Shown: positions 1 through 9,236, numbered from the stretch's first letter. The stretch is DNA of 64,000 nucleotides from Pleurocapsa sp. PCC 7327 (GCF_000317025.1 NC_019689.1:4821501-4885500), one strand, 5' to 3'. Notes: generated from the letters alone by a model not told the origin. A program made the numbers and translations.

Positions 1-688
1 AGATTTACCCTACGGTTGGGTTGATAAGTGCGAAGATTTCTGCAACTACTTCGAACCGAAAGTCGATGAGTACGAGAAGCTAATCACCAATAACCCTATT
101 TTCCGTCGCCGCGTCGAAGGCGTAGGAACGATTAGCCGCGAAGAGGCAATTAACTGGGGACTTTCCGGTCCCATGTTACGGGCTTCCGGGGTGAAGTGGG
201 ATTTGCGTAAGGTTGACCACTACGAGTGCTACGATGACTTTGACTGGGAAGTTCAGTGGGAAACAGCTGGCGATTGTTATGCTCGCTATCTGGTACGGAT
301 TCGGGAAATGCGGGAGTCGGTAAAAATTATCCGTCAGGCACTTAAAGGACTTCCCGGCGGTCCTTACGAAAATCTGGAAGCGAAGCGGATGATGGAAGGG
401 AAAAAGTCTCAGTGGAATGATTTCGATTACCAGTACATCGCCAAAAAAGTCGCACCGACTTTTAAAATTCCCAAGGGCGAACATTACGTCCGCCTCGAAA
501 GCGGAAAAGGGGAATTAGGGATCTTTATTATTGGCAACGATGATGTCTTCCCCTGGCGTTGGAAAATTCGGGCAGCCGATTTCAACAACCTGCAAATTTT
601 ACCCCATATTCTTAAAGGAGTAAAAGTAGCAGATATTGTAGCGATTCTCGGCAGTATCGATATTATTATGGGTTCGGTGGATAGATAA
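1..688 (+). CDS. ndhH: NAD(P)H-quinone oxidoreductase subunit H (NdhH), 3' part
   Basis: The reading frame is open from base 2 and covers the C-terminal ~228 residues of the ~394-residue NdhH (49-kDa type) subunit, so the start lies upstream of the window. NdhH is a peripheral-arm subunit of the cyanobacterial NDH-1 complex, which oxidises ferredoxin in respiration and cyclic electron flow around photosystem I. Family sequence seen includes [31 protein letters not shown], the [11 protein letters not shown] stretch and the C-terminal end [14 protein letters not shown] hairpin terminator follows about 50 bases after the stop, so it is probably the last gene of its transcript. Identification is secure. 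Confidence 0.97.
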   Translation, partial: DLPYGWVDKCEDFCNYFEPKVDEYEKLITNNPIFRRRVEGVGTISREEAINWGLSGPMLRASGVKWDLRKVDHYECYDDFDWEVQWETAGDCYARYLVRIREMRESVKIIRQALKGLPGGPYENLEAKRMMEGKKSQWNDFDYQYIAKKVAPTFKIPKGEHYVRLESGKGELGIFIIGNDDVFPWRWKIRAADFNNLQILPHILKGVKVADIVAILGSIDIIMGSVDR

Positions 689-739
689 TCGGTGATTGGT
701 GACTGGGTAGAATTTATCCTATTTTCTAGTAAATGACTT

Positions 740-774
740 GTAGGGGCGAACAACCGTTCGCCCCTACTTTTCTT
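740..774 (+). terminator. hairpin terminator after ndhH (GTAGGGGCGAAC repeat type)
   Basis: Perfect 12-bp arms (GTAGGGGCGAAC at 740-751, GTTCGCCCCTAC at 756-767) with an AACC loop, followed by TTTTCTT. It fits a Rho-independent terminator for ndhH. The same hairpin core recurs in degenerate form at 45838-45865, so it is also a dispersed palindromic repeat. Confidence 0.75.
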
Positions 775-890
775 ATCCCAAGCTCGCGTTAGAATAGCGT
801 GAGGTTTAATGCTGTAACCAAGTCCAACTAGCGATGCCAATAAAAAATAGACAAACATCCTCAACCGAAAAGCCAGTTGGAGGCAACCAT

Positions 891-1519
891 ATGAACACTT
901 TTTTATCAGGCGTCGCAGTTCTGCTGTCTGTAATCGCGCTAGCAGGCGCAGGCTTTGCACTCACTCAAATGTTCCAATTACAGCAGAGCTTTCGTGAACT
1001 CAACGACTTTGTGCAAAGCTCACCTACTGTTTCCGAAACTGAATCTGACCAACAGGCGAACACTGAAATTCAGCCCGGTCAGTTTGTGCAATACGCATTT
1101 AAAGATAGGGCACAAGTCGAACTATTGTCGGTCAAGCGGATTCAAAATCCAGATGACGGGCAGCGAAATATTGTCAATGTCCAAGTGCGGGTTCGTAACC
1201 TTAAGGGTGGTGTAACTCATATAATTTCGCCAGACCAAACAATAGCACGAAATCCTAAAACTAATGAACGTTACGAATCCTATGATTATGTGATTATGTG
1301 GTTGACAAGGCGGCAAGAGAACAGGCTCGGAGGGACGGTACGGAGATAGATCGTTCAGGCAGAATTGCTCGTTCCACTAGTTCCATTACAATGGGTTTAG
1401 TGAAGAGAGGATCATCTGTTGATGGTTATGTATGGCTACTCATTCCTGAGGAAGTCCAAATGATCGATCTGATAGTACCAAAGACGGCAATATTCGAGAA
1501 AGTACCTATTTCAGAATAA
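891..1519 (+). pseudogene. DUF4352-like membrane-anchored protein, frameshifted by an 8-bp tandem duplication
   Basis: The ATG at 891 is preceded by GGAGG at 879-883; an upstream in-frame ATG exists at 834. The protein starts with one hydrophobic helix (LSGVAVLLSVIALAGAGFAL), then a coiled segment and an extracytoplasmic domain resembling DUF4352-type proteins. After codon YDYV the frame breaks: TGATTATG occurs twice in tandem at 1283-1290 and 1291-1298. Removing one copy joins the N-terminal frame to the downstream frame (VDKAAREQARRDG to KTAIFEKVPISE), restoring about 206 residues. As it stands the upstream frame stops at 1349 and the downstream frame could begin only at GTG 1298. Function unknown. 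It may be a true null allele, a slippage variant or a sequencing error. Confidence 0.7.
1283..1298. repeat. 8-bp perfect tandem duplication (TGATTATG x2) inside a gene
   Basis: Two adjacent copies of TGATTATG shift the reading frame of the surrounding gene by 8 bases; deleting one restores a continuous protein (TAT GAT TAT GTG GTT GAC). Confidence 0.9.
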
Positions 1520-1573
1520 GGTCAAGCTTCGGTATTCGATCGATAGTTTAACTAAGGTTTTAACTAAGGTGAT

Positions 1574-2557
1574 TTACTGCTCGCTTGCTTGAACGGCTTC
1601 AATGAGCGATCGCACTTCTTCGGTTCCTTCGGATGGCTCGAAATAGGTGGGAAACTTCCCGCGCGTTACCATTCGCAATCCCAAAGGCACAAGGCTCATT
1701 AGCCCTCGCAAATCGCGGAAATAATTTCCTACGACATATAAGCCAAACTTGCGCTCGTCTATCCAGCCGCCTTGCTTGACCAACTCTATCAACACCTTGC
1801 GGTGGCGAATCGAACGGCTGGCTTGGGCATTTTTACGCTCTAGGATTTCCTGCTTGATTTCGCCGATGCGATCCATCGGGGCGACATCCATAGGACAGAC
1901 GGCATTGCACATATAGCAGCGCGTGCAGCCCCAAACTCCTTGGGTGCCCAGGTTGTATTTCTCCAAGCGAGCTTCCGTGGTATCGTCGCGGGAGTCATCC
2001 ACCATGCGCTGGGCTTTGGCTAGGGCGTGGGGACCGACAAAAGAGGGATCGACCGCGCGGGCATTACACTCAGAATAGCAAGCGCCGCACAAGATACAAT
2101 TGCCCGATGCATCGAGACGCGATCGCTCCTCTGGCGTTTGCAAGAATTCTCGTTCTGGAATTTGTCTGGCACTGGTGCTGACGTAGGGATCGACGGCTTC
2201 TAAATTATCCCAGAAGCTTGTCATATCTACGACCAAATCTTTCATTACAGGCATGTTGCCCATTGGCGCTACGATAATTTCTGGGAGCTGAGTATCCGCT
2301 CCGTGGGAAAAGCGAGCAAGTTCGCTGCCAACGTTTTCTTTACATGCCAGGGCAGAACGACCGTTAATTCTCATCGCACAGCTACCGCAAATAGTGTTGC
2401 GGCAATTTTTCCGAAAAGCGAGGGTTCCATCGAGTTCCCACTTAATGCGATTGAGACAGTCTAAAATTGTATTTCCTGGCTCTACTTCTAAGGTATAAGT
2501 CTGAAAACTAGGTGCGCTGTTGGGCTGCTGTCGAAAAATTTTAAAACTGACTTGCAT
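1574..2557 (-). CDS. sdhB: Succinate dehydrogenase/fumarate reductase iron-sulfur subunit
   Basis: The 327-residue protein is the electron-transfer subunit of succinate dehydrogenase at the thylakoid or cytoplasmic membrane, passing electrons from the flavoprotein to quinone. The N-terminal 2Fe-2S ferredoxin domain shows CRNTICGSC followed by a further Cys in ALACK. The C-terminal helical domain has CILCGACYSEC and CTRCYMCNAVCP for the 4Fe-4S and 3Fe-4S clusters. The length is that of the long cyanobacterial SdhB form, with a C-terminal extension of about 80 residues beyond the last cluster. No sdhA lies beside it, as is common in cyanobacteria where sdh genes are scattered. Confidence 0.95.
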   Translation of the reverse strand: MQVSFKIFRQQPNSAPSFQTYTLEVEPGNTILDCLNRIKWELDGTLAFRKNCRNTICGSCAMRINGRSALACKENVGSELARFSHGADTQLPEIIVAPMGNMPVMKDLVVDMTSFWDNLEAVDPYVSTSARQIPEREFLQTPEERSRLDASGNCILCGACYSECNARAVDPSFVGPHALAKAQRMVDDSRDDTTEARLEKYNLGTQGVWGCTRCYMCNAVCPMDVAPMDRIGEIKQEILERKNAQASRSIRHRKVLIELVKQGGWIDERKFGLYVVGNYFRDLRGLMSLVPLGLRMVTRGKFPTYFEPSEGTEEVRSLIEAVQASEQ

Positions 2558-3012
2558 GGTTTCAATCGTTTGATCGTTTATTTTTTAAAAAAATCTTTAG
2601 ATCTTGGGAAAAATAACTCCATAGATCAATCGCGCTGCTTCAAGCTTACCAAAACTTTAAGCTGCTTCCAGGAATTATCTAAGTAGTCTTTAGAGGATGG
2701 TATATTGGCTCAACTCGTTTTCCGAGCTAACCTCTGAGACTGCCTCAATTCTACTTTATTCTTTTTGTTTTGTTGGCAGATTGACTGAATTTCTCGATTA
2801 TTTTGCACTTAAATCCCTGTTAAGGGGTTTTCAGACTATAGACATATCCTGTATTCAGTCTTCCTCTAACCATTCTAGTCTTAAATTTATAATTCTTGAA
2901 AATTTTTTTGTCAAAGTTTAAGCAGATAACGTCATATTTTTGATAAGATGAATCTTAACAACAAAAACACAAAAGACAATTAGTAGAAAAAGAAAGGAAC
3001 ATTGAGAGGATT
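2558..3012. other. Intergenic region between sdhB and cyAbrB
   Basis: This 455-base, AT-rich stretch separates divergent genes and must hold both promoters. A 74-codon frame at 2697-2921 has no coding character. Just before the cyAbrB start there is an A-rich leader and GAGAGGATT, a plausible ribosome-binding site. No palindrome or RNA gene was seen. Confidence 0.5.
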
Positions 3013-3417
3013 ATGAGTGAAACCGCGACTGCCCCCTTAACAGGAAAAGCACTACTTCAAAAAGTAAAAGAGCTATCCCATCTACCTCGGCGAGAAACAG
3101 CAAAGCGCTGCGGCTATTACTCTACTAAAGACGGACAAGTGCGCGTTAATTTAACAGATTTTTATGACGCAGTTTTAGCAGCGAAAGGCGTTCCTCTAGA
3201 ACCAGGCGGAGCAAAAGACGGGCGCGGACGCGAACCTACCTATCGCGTTAGCGTTCACAAAAATGGTCAAATTGTCATCGGTTCGACTTATACCGAACAG
3301 ATGGGATTAAAACCGGGCGATGAGTTTGTTATCAAACTCGGATACAAACACATTCACCTCAAACAAATTGAAGATGATTCGGAAGTTGAAGACTCCGAAG
3401 AAGCTTTAACCGCGTAA
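3013..3417 (+). CDS. cyAbrB-type transcriptional regulator
   Basis: A 134-residue protein of the cyanobacterial AbrB family, which binds DNA through a C-terminal swapped-hairpin domain (YRVSVHKNGQIVIGSTYTEQMGLKPGDEFVIKLG is the family core, residues ~77-110). The N-terminal half (LTGKALLQKVKELSHLPRRE, then CGYYS) is the cyanobacteria-specific part. The acidic tail is typical. The length and RETAKRCGYYS segment resemble the clade that includes Sll0822 of Synechocystis (cyAbrB2), which controls nitrogen and carbon uptake genes. That assignment to clade is inference. Confidence 0.9.
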   Translation: MSETATAPLTGKALLQKVKELSHLPRRETAKRCGYYSTKDGQVRVNLTDFYDAVLAAKGVPLEPGGAKDGRGREPTYRVSVHKNGQIVIGSTYTEQMGLKPGDEFVIKLGYKHIHLKQIEDDSEVEDSEEALTA

Positions 3418-3662
3418 TCGATTGGCAGCAAAAACATCGATCGAAACCGCGATCGAGGTAACTGGCGCAAGAAGAGATAAAGCGCGTTTGCGATTAAATT
3501 TCCATCAAAATCTGCTATTTAATCGGGCAGACAAGCATAAAGGGTCTACCAAAAGGGCGATTGTATTTTCTAGGCTCGCCCTAGCAGACGCAAACCGATC
3601 GAATTAGGCGAGTCAAAGCGTCTTAAGTAAATTCCTGAAAATTTTAAGATTAGGGAAAATTT

Positions 3663-4514
3663 TTGGAGCTTCAACCGAATCTGAATCTATTTTTTGAGTG
3701 GCTGCGAGGAGCAAACTCCCTACTTAAGATAGGCGTCTTTTTTTTAATTTGGGCGATCGCGTGGTTGCCGATAGCAATTCCGATTGCATGGCGATTTAAT
3801 TGGCATCCAACTAAACCTCTAAGGCAAGCTTTAAAACTTGCTTTGTTGGCACCGCTATACGCGATCGCCCCCCTTATTGTTTGGGGTGCTGCCACAATTG
3901 AAAAGTCTTCTTTTGCTGACTATGGATTAACTTGGCAACCCAAATTTTTTCTATCTACAGTAGCAGGATTGAGCTTAGGAATTGGGGGATTAATCGTCGT
4001 TTTTACGGTCGAGAGATCGCTCGGTTGGCTGCAATGGCAAACGGAAAATTTGCCCCGCCTTCGCTCGGTTATTTTTCCCCTACTCGCATTGGCATTGTGG
4101 ATAAGTATTACAGAAGAATTAATTTTTCGCGGCTTTTTGCTCGACGAACTGCAACAGAGCTACAAGATTGCAGTGGCTGCAATCGTATCTAGCACGATTT
4201 TTGCTCTATTACATTTAATTTGGGAGCGGGCGCAGACAATTCCTCAACTACCTGGGTTATGGTTGATGGGCACGATCCTCGTGGGTGCGAGATTAGTCGA
4301 TGATGGAAGCTTGGGATTAGCCTGCGGATTGCACGCTGGTTGGATTTGGGGGCTATCATCTCTTGATTCCGCGCAATTGCTCTTCTATACAGGTAAGGGC
4401 AGCCCTTGGATAACTGGGATCGGAGGGCAACCCATAGCGGGAATCGCCGGAATTTTGTGTTTATTCGGAACGGGAGCTATCCTGAGTGTAGGATTTCTCA
4501 AATTCTTCTACTGA
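3663..4514 (+). CDS. CPBP family intramembrane metalloprotease
   Basis: A 283-residue polytopic membrane protein with about eight hydrophobic segments. The CPBP (CAAX protease/bacteriocin-processing, formerly Abi) signature is intact: E151-E152-x3-R156 in ITEELIFRGFLLDEL, H184 in FALLHLIW, and a third motif GLHAGWIWG near residue 223. Such enzymes cleave substrates within the membrane; the substrate here cannot be predicted. The start is TTG at 3663, chosen because it is the first possible start and keeps the N-terminal amphipathic segment. The next gene begins 16 bases after its stop, so they may be co-transcribed. Confidence 0.88.
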   Translation: MELQPNLNLFFEWLRGANSLLKIGVFFLIWAIAWLPIAIPIAWRFNWHPTKPLRQALKLALLAPLYAIAPLIVWGAATIEKSSFADYGLTWQPKFFLSTVAGLSLGIGGLIVVFTVERSLGWLQWQTENLPRLRSVIFPLLALALWISITEELIFRGFLLDELQQSYKIAVAAIVSSTIFALLHLIWERAQTIPQLPGLWLMGTILVGARLVDDGSLGLACGLHAGWIWGLSSLDSAQLLFYTGKGSPWITGIGGQPIAGIAGILCLFGTGAILSVGFLKFFY

Positions 4515-4530
4515 GATTGCTAGATTAGCC

Positions 4531-5250
4531 ATGTCGCTCAAACTATCTTTCTTAAGAATTCTGACAGCCGCGATCGCGTTTATTACAGTTATTGGCGAGA
4601 GGGCGAGCGATGCGCAAGCGAGCGCTTTTATCTGCACGGAAGACAAGAGCGGGATACCGACTACCTTTGCACAAACATCAAGCGGTTCAGTCCCTATCTT
4701 CAGGTGGGTATCGGGATATTTCAGTCAAGCAGGTTATCCTCCCAGGCGACGCTGCCAAGAAGTGACGGAACGCATGATGAGTTTCAAAGCGCAGGGAAGA
4801 CTAAGTCATCTTACTAGCGGCAGAGTTAAAAACCAACCCGTAATTTGTGCTGGAACGAGCTGCGAGGCGAGCGGAGATAATATTTTATTTACCCTCAGAC
4901 CCAATCAAAACGCGAATCAAATCTTGCAAGAGATAGCTGCAAATCGCCAAGGGACGAGCGGACCTTCCGCTCAGCTAACGGGTGGAGGCGAGACGACAAA
5001 TAGCACCGCTATAGCTGCAAGAAGACCCAGTAACGTCATTACGCACAATCAAGATGGCTCTGTAACCTTCGATCTCGATCGCTATCTTAACGTTGCTCCC
5101 ACATTGGAACCTAGCAATTCCGAAAGACCGTTCGAACTTCCTTCTTCCCAAAGAACGGGTAACTCTCCGAGCTTTCCCCCGACAACGCAGCCGAATAATT
5201 CTCAAAAACCGCTAGAACTTCCTTCTAATAGTGGAGGAAGCAGGTGGTAA
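4531..5250 (+). CDS. COP23 domain protein
   Basis: A 239-residue protein with an N-terminal signal-like helix (LRILTAAIAFITVIGERASDAQA) followed by a COP23 domain: ICTEDKSGIPTTFAQT, VPIFRWVSGYFS, RRRCQEVTERM and the Cys pair region NQPVICAGTSCEASGDNILFTL. COP23 was first described as a circadian-oscillating, membrane-associated protein of unicellular cyanobacteria; its biochemical role is unknown. The C-terminal ~90 residues are Ser/Pro/Asn-rich and low in complexity, with a repeated RPFELPSSQRT / KPLELPSNSGG motif. It lies just downstream of the CPBP protease. Confidence 0.85.
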   Translation: MSLKLSFLRILTAAIAFITVIGERASDAQASAFICTEDKSGIPTTFAQTSSGSVPIFRWVSGYFSQAGYPPRRRCQEVTERMMSFKAQGRLSHLTSGRVKNQPVICAGTSCEASGDNILFTLRPNQNANQILQEIAANRQGTSGPSAQLTGGGETTNSTAIAARRPSNVITHNQDGSVTFDLDRYLNVAPTLEPSNSERPFELPSSQRTGNSPSFPPTTQPNNSQKPLELPSNSGGSRW

Positions 5251-5372
5251 TGGCACAAAGCGATAACCTTTAAGATGAATTGGCGATCGCTAATAGTTTT
5301 AGCGAGTGTAGCTAGCTTGACAATGACGTTTATCAAATCAAATCTGTTTAATTAGTCACGATCTCGACTCTA

Positions 5373-6200
5373 CTATTCGCGATCGCGCAGTATGGGGGCT
5401 TCTTGCTGGGGAGAAAGCAAGGGATTGCCCTCATTGCATTGGGCTGGTTCGGATCGCTTCAGCATCGAGAGGTTGCTCTCGCGAGTTACGCCGTAGCGAC
5501 CAAGCGCTGCTTCTAACCAAGCCGTGTCAAAAGCAGGCGTTGCTACGCCTTCCATTCCCCAACGCCAGCCGATATAGATAGCGCGTTTGGAAAAGACGAC
5601 GGCTGGAACCCTCTCTTCAGTTACCCAAATAGCCGCAGGTTCGCTGTCAGTCTTTGTCGGGATGAGAGTGCCGCCAACGAGGTCGCCAGACATAGCTTGC
5701 GGTTGAGTCGGCGCTAGCTGACCGCCTACGGCTTCTAGAGCAATGGGAAAGGAATTAGAAAATCCCCAATAAGCGCCAAAAAGGGATCGCAATTGTTTGC
5801 GTACTTCCGGTAGCGAGAGGTTGCCTGTCGGTCCGGTAACGATGACGCGCCCGCCTCTAGCCATCCAGACTTCTAAAGCGTTGGCTTGCGCCCAATTGAG
5901 GCTATCTACATTGGGCAGCAGCAGGACGCGAACGCCCCCTAAATCGGTTTCATTTCGCCATTTGGATGCATCGACGATGCAGTAGTCTACACCCGTTGCT
6001 CGTAGCCGTTTAGTAATTTCTTGCCATTGCGCTGCATTTTCTTGGGCTTTGACGACTCCCAATCGGGCGGTGACGGCAATTGCTGGAGAGATAAATAGGA
6101 CAAAAGGGCAAAGATACGAGATAAGTGCTATGAGTTTGCGTTTTTTGAGGGTATTCAGACCAAAAGCTACTCTTTTGAACCTCGAAACACTTTTTAACAC
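5373..6200 (-). CDS. Putative GATase-like (ThuA-type fold) protein with N-terminal anchor
   Basis: A 275-residue protein with an N-terminal membrane segment or signal (LIALISYLCPFVLFISPAIAV). The mature part (residues ~45-245) has alternating strands such as TARLGVVKAQENAAQWQEITKRL, GVDYCIVDA, VRVLLLPNVDSLN, WMARGGRVIVTGPTG. It resembles the class I glutamine amidotransferase-like domain found at the N-terminus of some cyanobacterial family-10 (DUF187-type) glycosyl hydrolases. The hydrolase part is absent: the frame ends in a Pro/Gln-rich tail of ~25 residues. No Cys-His-Glu triad can be assigned, so it is probably a binding domain. The family link is from memory and moderate; the function is unknown. 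Confidence 0.6.
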   Translation of the reverse strand: MLKSVSRFKRVAFGLNTLKKRKLIALISYLCPFVLFISPAIAVTARLGVVKAQENAAQWQEITKRLRATGVDYCIVDASKWRNETDLGGVRVLLLPNVDSLNWAQANALEVWMARGGRVIVTGPTGNLSLPEVRKQLRSLFGAYWGFSNSFPIALEAVGGQLAPTQPQAMSGDLVGGTLIPTKTDSEPAAIWVTEERVPAVVFSKRAIYIGWRWGMEGVATPAFDTAWLEAALGRYGVTRESNLSMLKRSEPAQCNEGNPLLSPQQEAPILRDRE

Positions 6201-6272
6201 GAGTCATCTCCTTATCCTTTATTCTTGGGGCGATAGGCATGAGTAATAGATTAATGCAAATCGATTCCATCT

Positions 6273-9236
6273 TCAAACCGGAAACCGTTTCATCATCGAG
6301 ACTGCGACCCTGGCTTGACTTTTTAAAGAGATAGGAACGCCCGGAATTTGCGGAATCTGCCAAAGCAGATCGATAGTTCGACGCAGAAGCCTAACGATAT
6401 CTCCTTCATCGAGACTGGTATTATCGCAAAGTTCGTTCCAATCTATTCCCAATACCCACTGTTCTATCAAACCCATCAACTGAGTATCCAACCAAACGGG
6501 GATGGCAATATCGTATCGCGCTTGCGCCTGGTATAGCTGTCGTCGAATTTCCCGTAAGCCGATTTCTTGCGACTCGGTTTTGCGAAAGGCTTCTAACACT
6601 TCTTGGGACGGCGGATAATTCGTCCAAGTATCGGGGCGTAGCGGTTCGGTAATCAAGGCACTCATAGCAGCCGCCAATTGATGGGGTTCCAGGCGATCGA
6701 ACGCTCCTGACATCAATGCCAAACCGAGCCAAAGTTCGTTTTCGCCTCGAATGGTTGCGGCTGCTTGTCCCAGAGGAGTCGGCACCAGCCCATCGAGTGC
6801 TCTAAATTCTCGCAAAATTTCAATTAGATTGAGAAAATCTTGCCAATAATAGGATTTATGTGCCTGTTGATTCTGATATTTTGCGTGACTTCTGTAGAGT
6901 TGTTCTCGTATTGTGAGGCGGCGTTGATGCAGTTTGAGCAGGCGAGCGGGATTTTTTTGCTGTTGCAGGGGATGATTATCCAGATTGGCTCGAACGCGAT
7001 CGATTCGCTCCTGCTGGGCAATGACTTCGGGAGCAGTTGCTGCCGTCGCATCAAGCCGCCGAGTAATTTGCTGTGCGATCGCGGCAGTCTTCTCGTCTCC
7101 TTTATGCCAGGGACCGCAGTGGTGATAAGACGACACTTCTAGAAGCGCTTCTAACTCCGGTACGGATAATTGCGCTCCTTGTGGCAAGATAGCAGGCAGT
7201 ATGTCGGTAATATCAGCCAGCGTAACGATATACCAGCGATTATCTTCTCCCAAACAAACGAGATCGGGCGCTTGTCCCGAACCGGGGATTTTAGCGACAA
7301 AAACGGCAGACAGAGGAGAAGCCACCTTGACGTGTTTTCCTTTGATGGCAAGCAAGCTACCAGGGGAAAGTTCTGCCAGCCGAGAGGCGATTTCGTGCTT
7401 TTTGTTAGCTTCTGCTTGCTGCTGAAGGATTTTTAAGAGCCGTTCTTCTTCTTTGAGACGTTCTTTGAGTTTGGCATAGCTGGCAAAGTCGCGATCGTCG
7501 AGTCCGGCTAGTTCTACGTCGATTTTTGCCAGTTCTGTAGTCAATTCGGCGATCGCCTTTTTTTCTGGGGCGAGTTTCGACTGCGCTAGATATTCGGCAA
7601 AGCTGCGTTCTAGTAATTCTTTGGCTTCCTCTAGAGTATGTTTTTGCAGTAAATTCAAAACCATGCCGTAGGAAGGCGTAAAACAACTCTTGAGCGGTTC
7701 GGCTTTGGCTGTTGCTAGATAAGCAGCTTCTTTTGCTCCTTCAAAGGGAGTCTGTACCGTCACCACATAGCCTACCTCATCTTTCCCTCGCCGTCCGGCT
7801 CTCCCGGCGAGTTGTAAAAACTCAGAAGGAGTCAACATGCTGTGTCCGTCGTCCGTGCGCCTGCTGAGGGCAGAAATAACGGTAGTTCGGGCGGGCATAT
7901 TGATTCCTGCCGAAAGGGTAGCGGTGGCAAAAACCACTTTGACCAACCCCTGCTCGAATAACTGTTCGACTAATTCCTTCCAGACGGGAAGAATTCCAGC
8001 ATGATGAGCAGCAATCCCGCGCGTTAGAGGTTCTAGCTGATCGAAGCGAATGAAATGGGACTTCTCTGCCATAAAATCCCATAGTTTGACTTGTTCTTGG
8101 GGATTTTCGCTTAAAAAATCCAGCAAGTTTGAGGTGGCATCGGGATTGTTGGCTAGAAAATCGAGTAGCTTTTTGTGTAAGATAGGCGTTTCTTGAGCCA
8201 AAAATGCCAGCAGTCGTTCTTGTAAGTCGGGATTTTCAGACAAAAAGAAGACCAGCAGCCTGTGGATAATGGCTTTGGCTTCCGATTCATTAACGAGTAC
8301 CAAATCTTCGAGTTCTCTAACCGCTTGGTCGCACCCTCGGCGGCTGAAGATTGCATAGATTGCTGGCAGTAAATCCCGTTCGACTAGCTGTTCGACCACA
8401 GTCAGGATACTGGGGCAGTCTTCTCGTCTGCGTCGCCGCTTTTCTTCTCTAGGAGACTTCGATTTGAGGCTGGGATTGATGGCAGTTTGCTTGGAATTGA
8501 GAAGGGGATATAGCTTCTCTTTGGTGGAGAAGAAAAATCGCAAGGGAACGGGACGGTAGTCGGAGTCAATTAACGCGCAGTGATAAATAACTTGCTTTCC
8601 ATTTTCCTTGGATCCAGCCGCGAGGCGCACTCGCTCGATCCAGTCCGTCAGTTCTTCTGGATTGCCAATGGTAGCGGAGAGGGCAACTAACTGGATAGTA
8701 GGAGGACAGTAGATAATCGATTCTTCCCAAACCGTTCCCCGTCCGCGATCGCTGATATAGTGGCATTCATCTAAAACTACGCTTTCTACATTTTCTAGCG
8801 ATGTCCCCACCTGTCCGATGGGAGTTTCGTAGAGGATATTACGGAAAATCTCCGTGGTCATGATCGCGATCGGGGCATTGGGATTATAGACTACATCTCC
8901 GGTGATCAAACCGACCTTTTCGGTTGCCTCTCCATCTCCCCAACTGCCAAATCGCTCTTGAAAATCTCGAAACTTTTGATTGGAAAGCGCTTTTAGTGGC
9001 GTGGTGTAAAAGACTCGCTTGCCCCGCGACAGAGCGCGGTAGATGGCGTATTCTCCGATTAAGGTTTTACCTGAACCAGTGGGAGCGCAAACGACAACAG
9101 ACTTCCCGGCATCGAGAGCTGCGATCGCTTTTTGTTGGAAATCATCCAGTTTAAACGGAAATAGTTCTTTAAGATTTAACTTGGGATTGCTTAGACGTTC
9201 TTTCACTAATGGTTTTTCTTCTCTAACTCCTAACAA
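6273..9236 (-). CDS. Ski2/Mtr4-like DExH-box RNA helicase with DSHCT domain
   Basis: A 987-residue superfamily 2 helicase. Motifs: Walker A APTGSGKT (51-58), TTPLKALSNQK (Ia), DECH (156-159), SATIGN (187-192), the motif IV-V region ending in ATLSAGINMPARTTV, and QLAGRAGRRG (motif VI). The C-terminal ~200 residues fit the DSHCT domain (ALDGLVPTPLGQAAATIRGENELWLG). Cyanobacterial members are relatives of plant chloroplast ISE2 and are thought to act in RNA processing or decay. Unusually, residues ~326-391, between the RecA lobes, consist of about five copies of a ~15-residue repeat (LLxFLxxNP). The start codon at 9236 is the first available; an internal start would lose little. Confidence 0.93.
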   Translation of the reverse strand: MLGVREEKPLVKERLSNPKLNLKELFPFKLDDFQQKAIAALDAGKSVVVCAPTGSGKTLIGEYAIYRALSRGKRVFYTTPLKALSNQKFRDFQERFGSWGDGEATEKVGLITGDVVYNPNAPIAIMTTEIFRNILYETPIGQVGTSLENVESVVLDECHYISDRGRGTVWEESIIYCPPTIQLVALSATIGNPEELTDWIERVRLAAGSKENGKQVIYHCALIDSDYRPVPLRFFFSTKEKLYPLLNSKQTAINPSLKSKSPREEKRRRRREDCPSILTVVEQLVERDLLPAIYAIFSRRGCDQAVRELEDLVLVNESEAKAIIHRLLVFFLSENPDLQERLLAFLAQETPILHKKLLDFLANNPDATSNLLDFLSENPQEQVKLWDFMAEKSHFIRFDQLEPLTRGIAAHHAGILPVWKELVEQLFEQGLVKVVFATATLSAGINMPARTTVISALSRRTDDGHSMLTPSEFLQLAGRAGRRGKDEVGYVVTVQTPFEGAKEAAYLATAKAEPLKSCFTPSYGMVLNLLQKHTLEEAKELLERSFAEYLAQSKLAPEKKAIAELTTELAKIDVELAGLDDRDFASYAKLKERLKEEERLLKILQQQAEANKKHEIASRLAELSPGSLLAIKGKHVKVASPLSAVFVAKIPGSGQAPDLVCLGEDNRWYIVTLADITDILPAILPQGAQLSVPELEALLEVSSYHHCGPWHKGDEKTAAIAQQITRRLDATAATAPEVIAQQERIDRVRANLDNHPLQQQKNPARLLKLHQRRLTIREQLYRSHAKYQNQQAHKSYYWQDFLNLIEILREFRALDGLVPTPLGQAAATIRGENELWLGLALMSGAFDRLEPHQLAAAMSALITEPLRPDTWTNYPPSQEVLEAFRKTESQEIGLREIRRQLYQAQARYDIAIPVWLDTQLMGLIEQWVLGIDWNELCDNTSLDEGDIVRLLRRTIDLLWQIPQIPGVPISLKSQARVAVSMMKRFPV
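8064..8261 (-). repeat. ~45-bp coding repeats in the helicase (15-residue LLxFL units)
   Basis: Residues ~326-391 read RLLVFFLSENPDLQE, RLLAFLAQETPILHK, KLLDFLANNPDATSN, LLDFLSENPQEQVK and a degenerate LWDFMAEKSHF. The units are similar in protein but diverged in DNA. They sit before the RGIAAHHAGILP motif. Confidence 0.8.

Noticed and set aside
2697-2921. 74-codon frame between sdhB and cyAbrB
   Set aside because: Composition is that of AT-rich non-coding DNA, there is no ribosome-binding site and no family resemblance.
3422-3607. 61-codon frame after cyAbrB
   Set aside because: TTG start, basic composition caused by HIP1 and flanking repeats, no recognisable protein.
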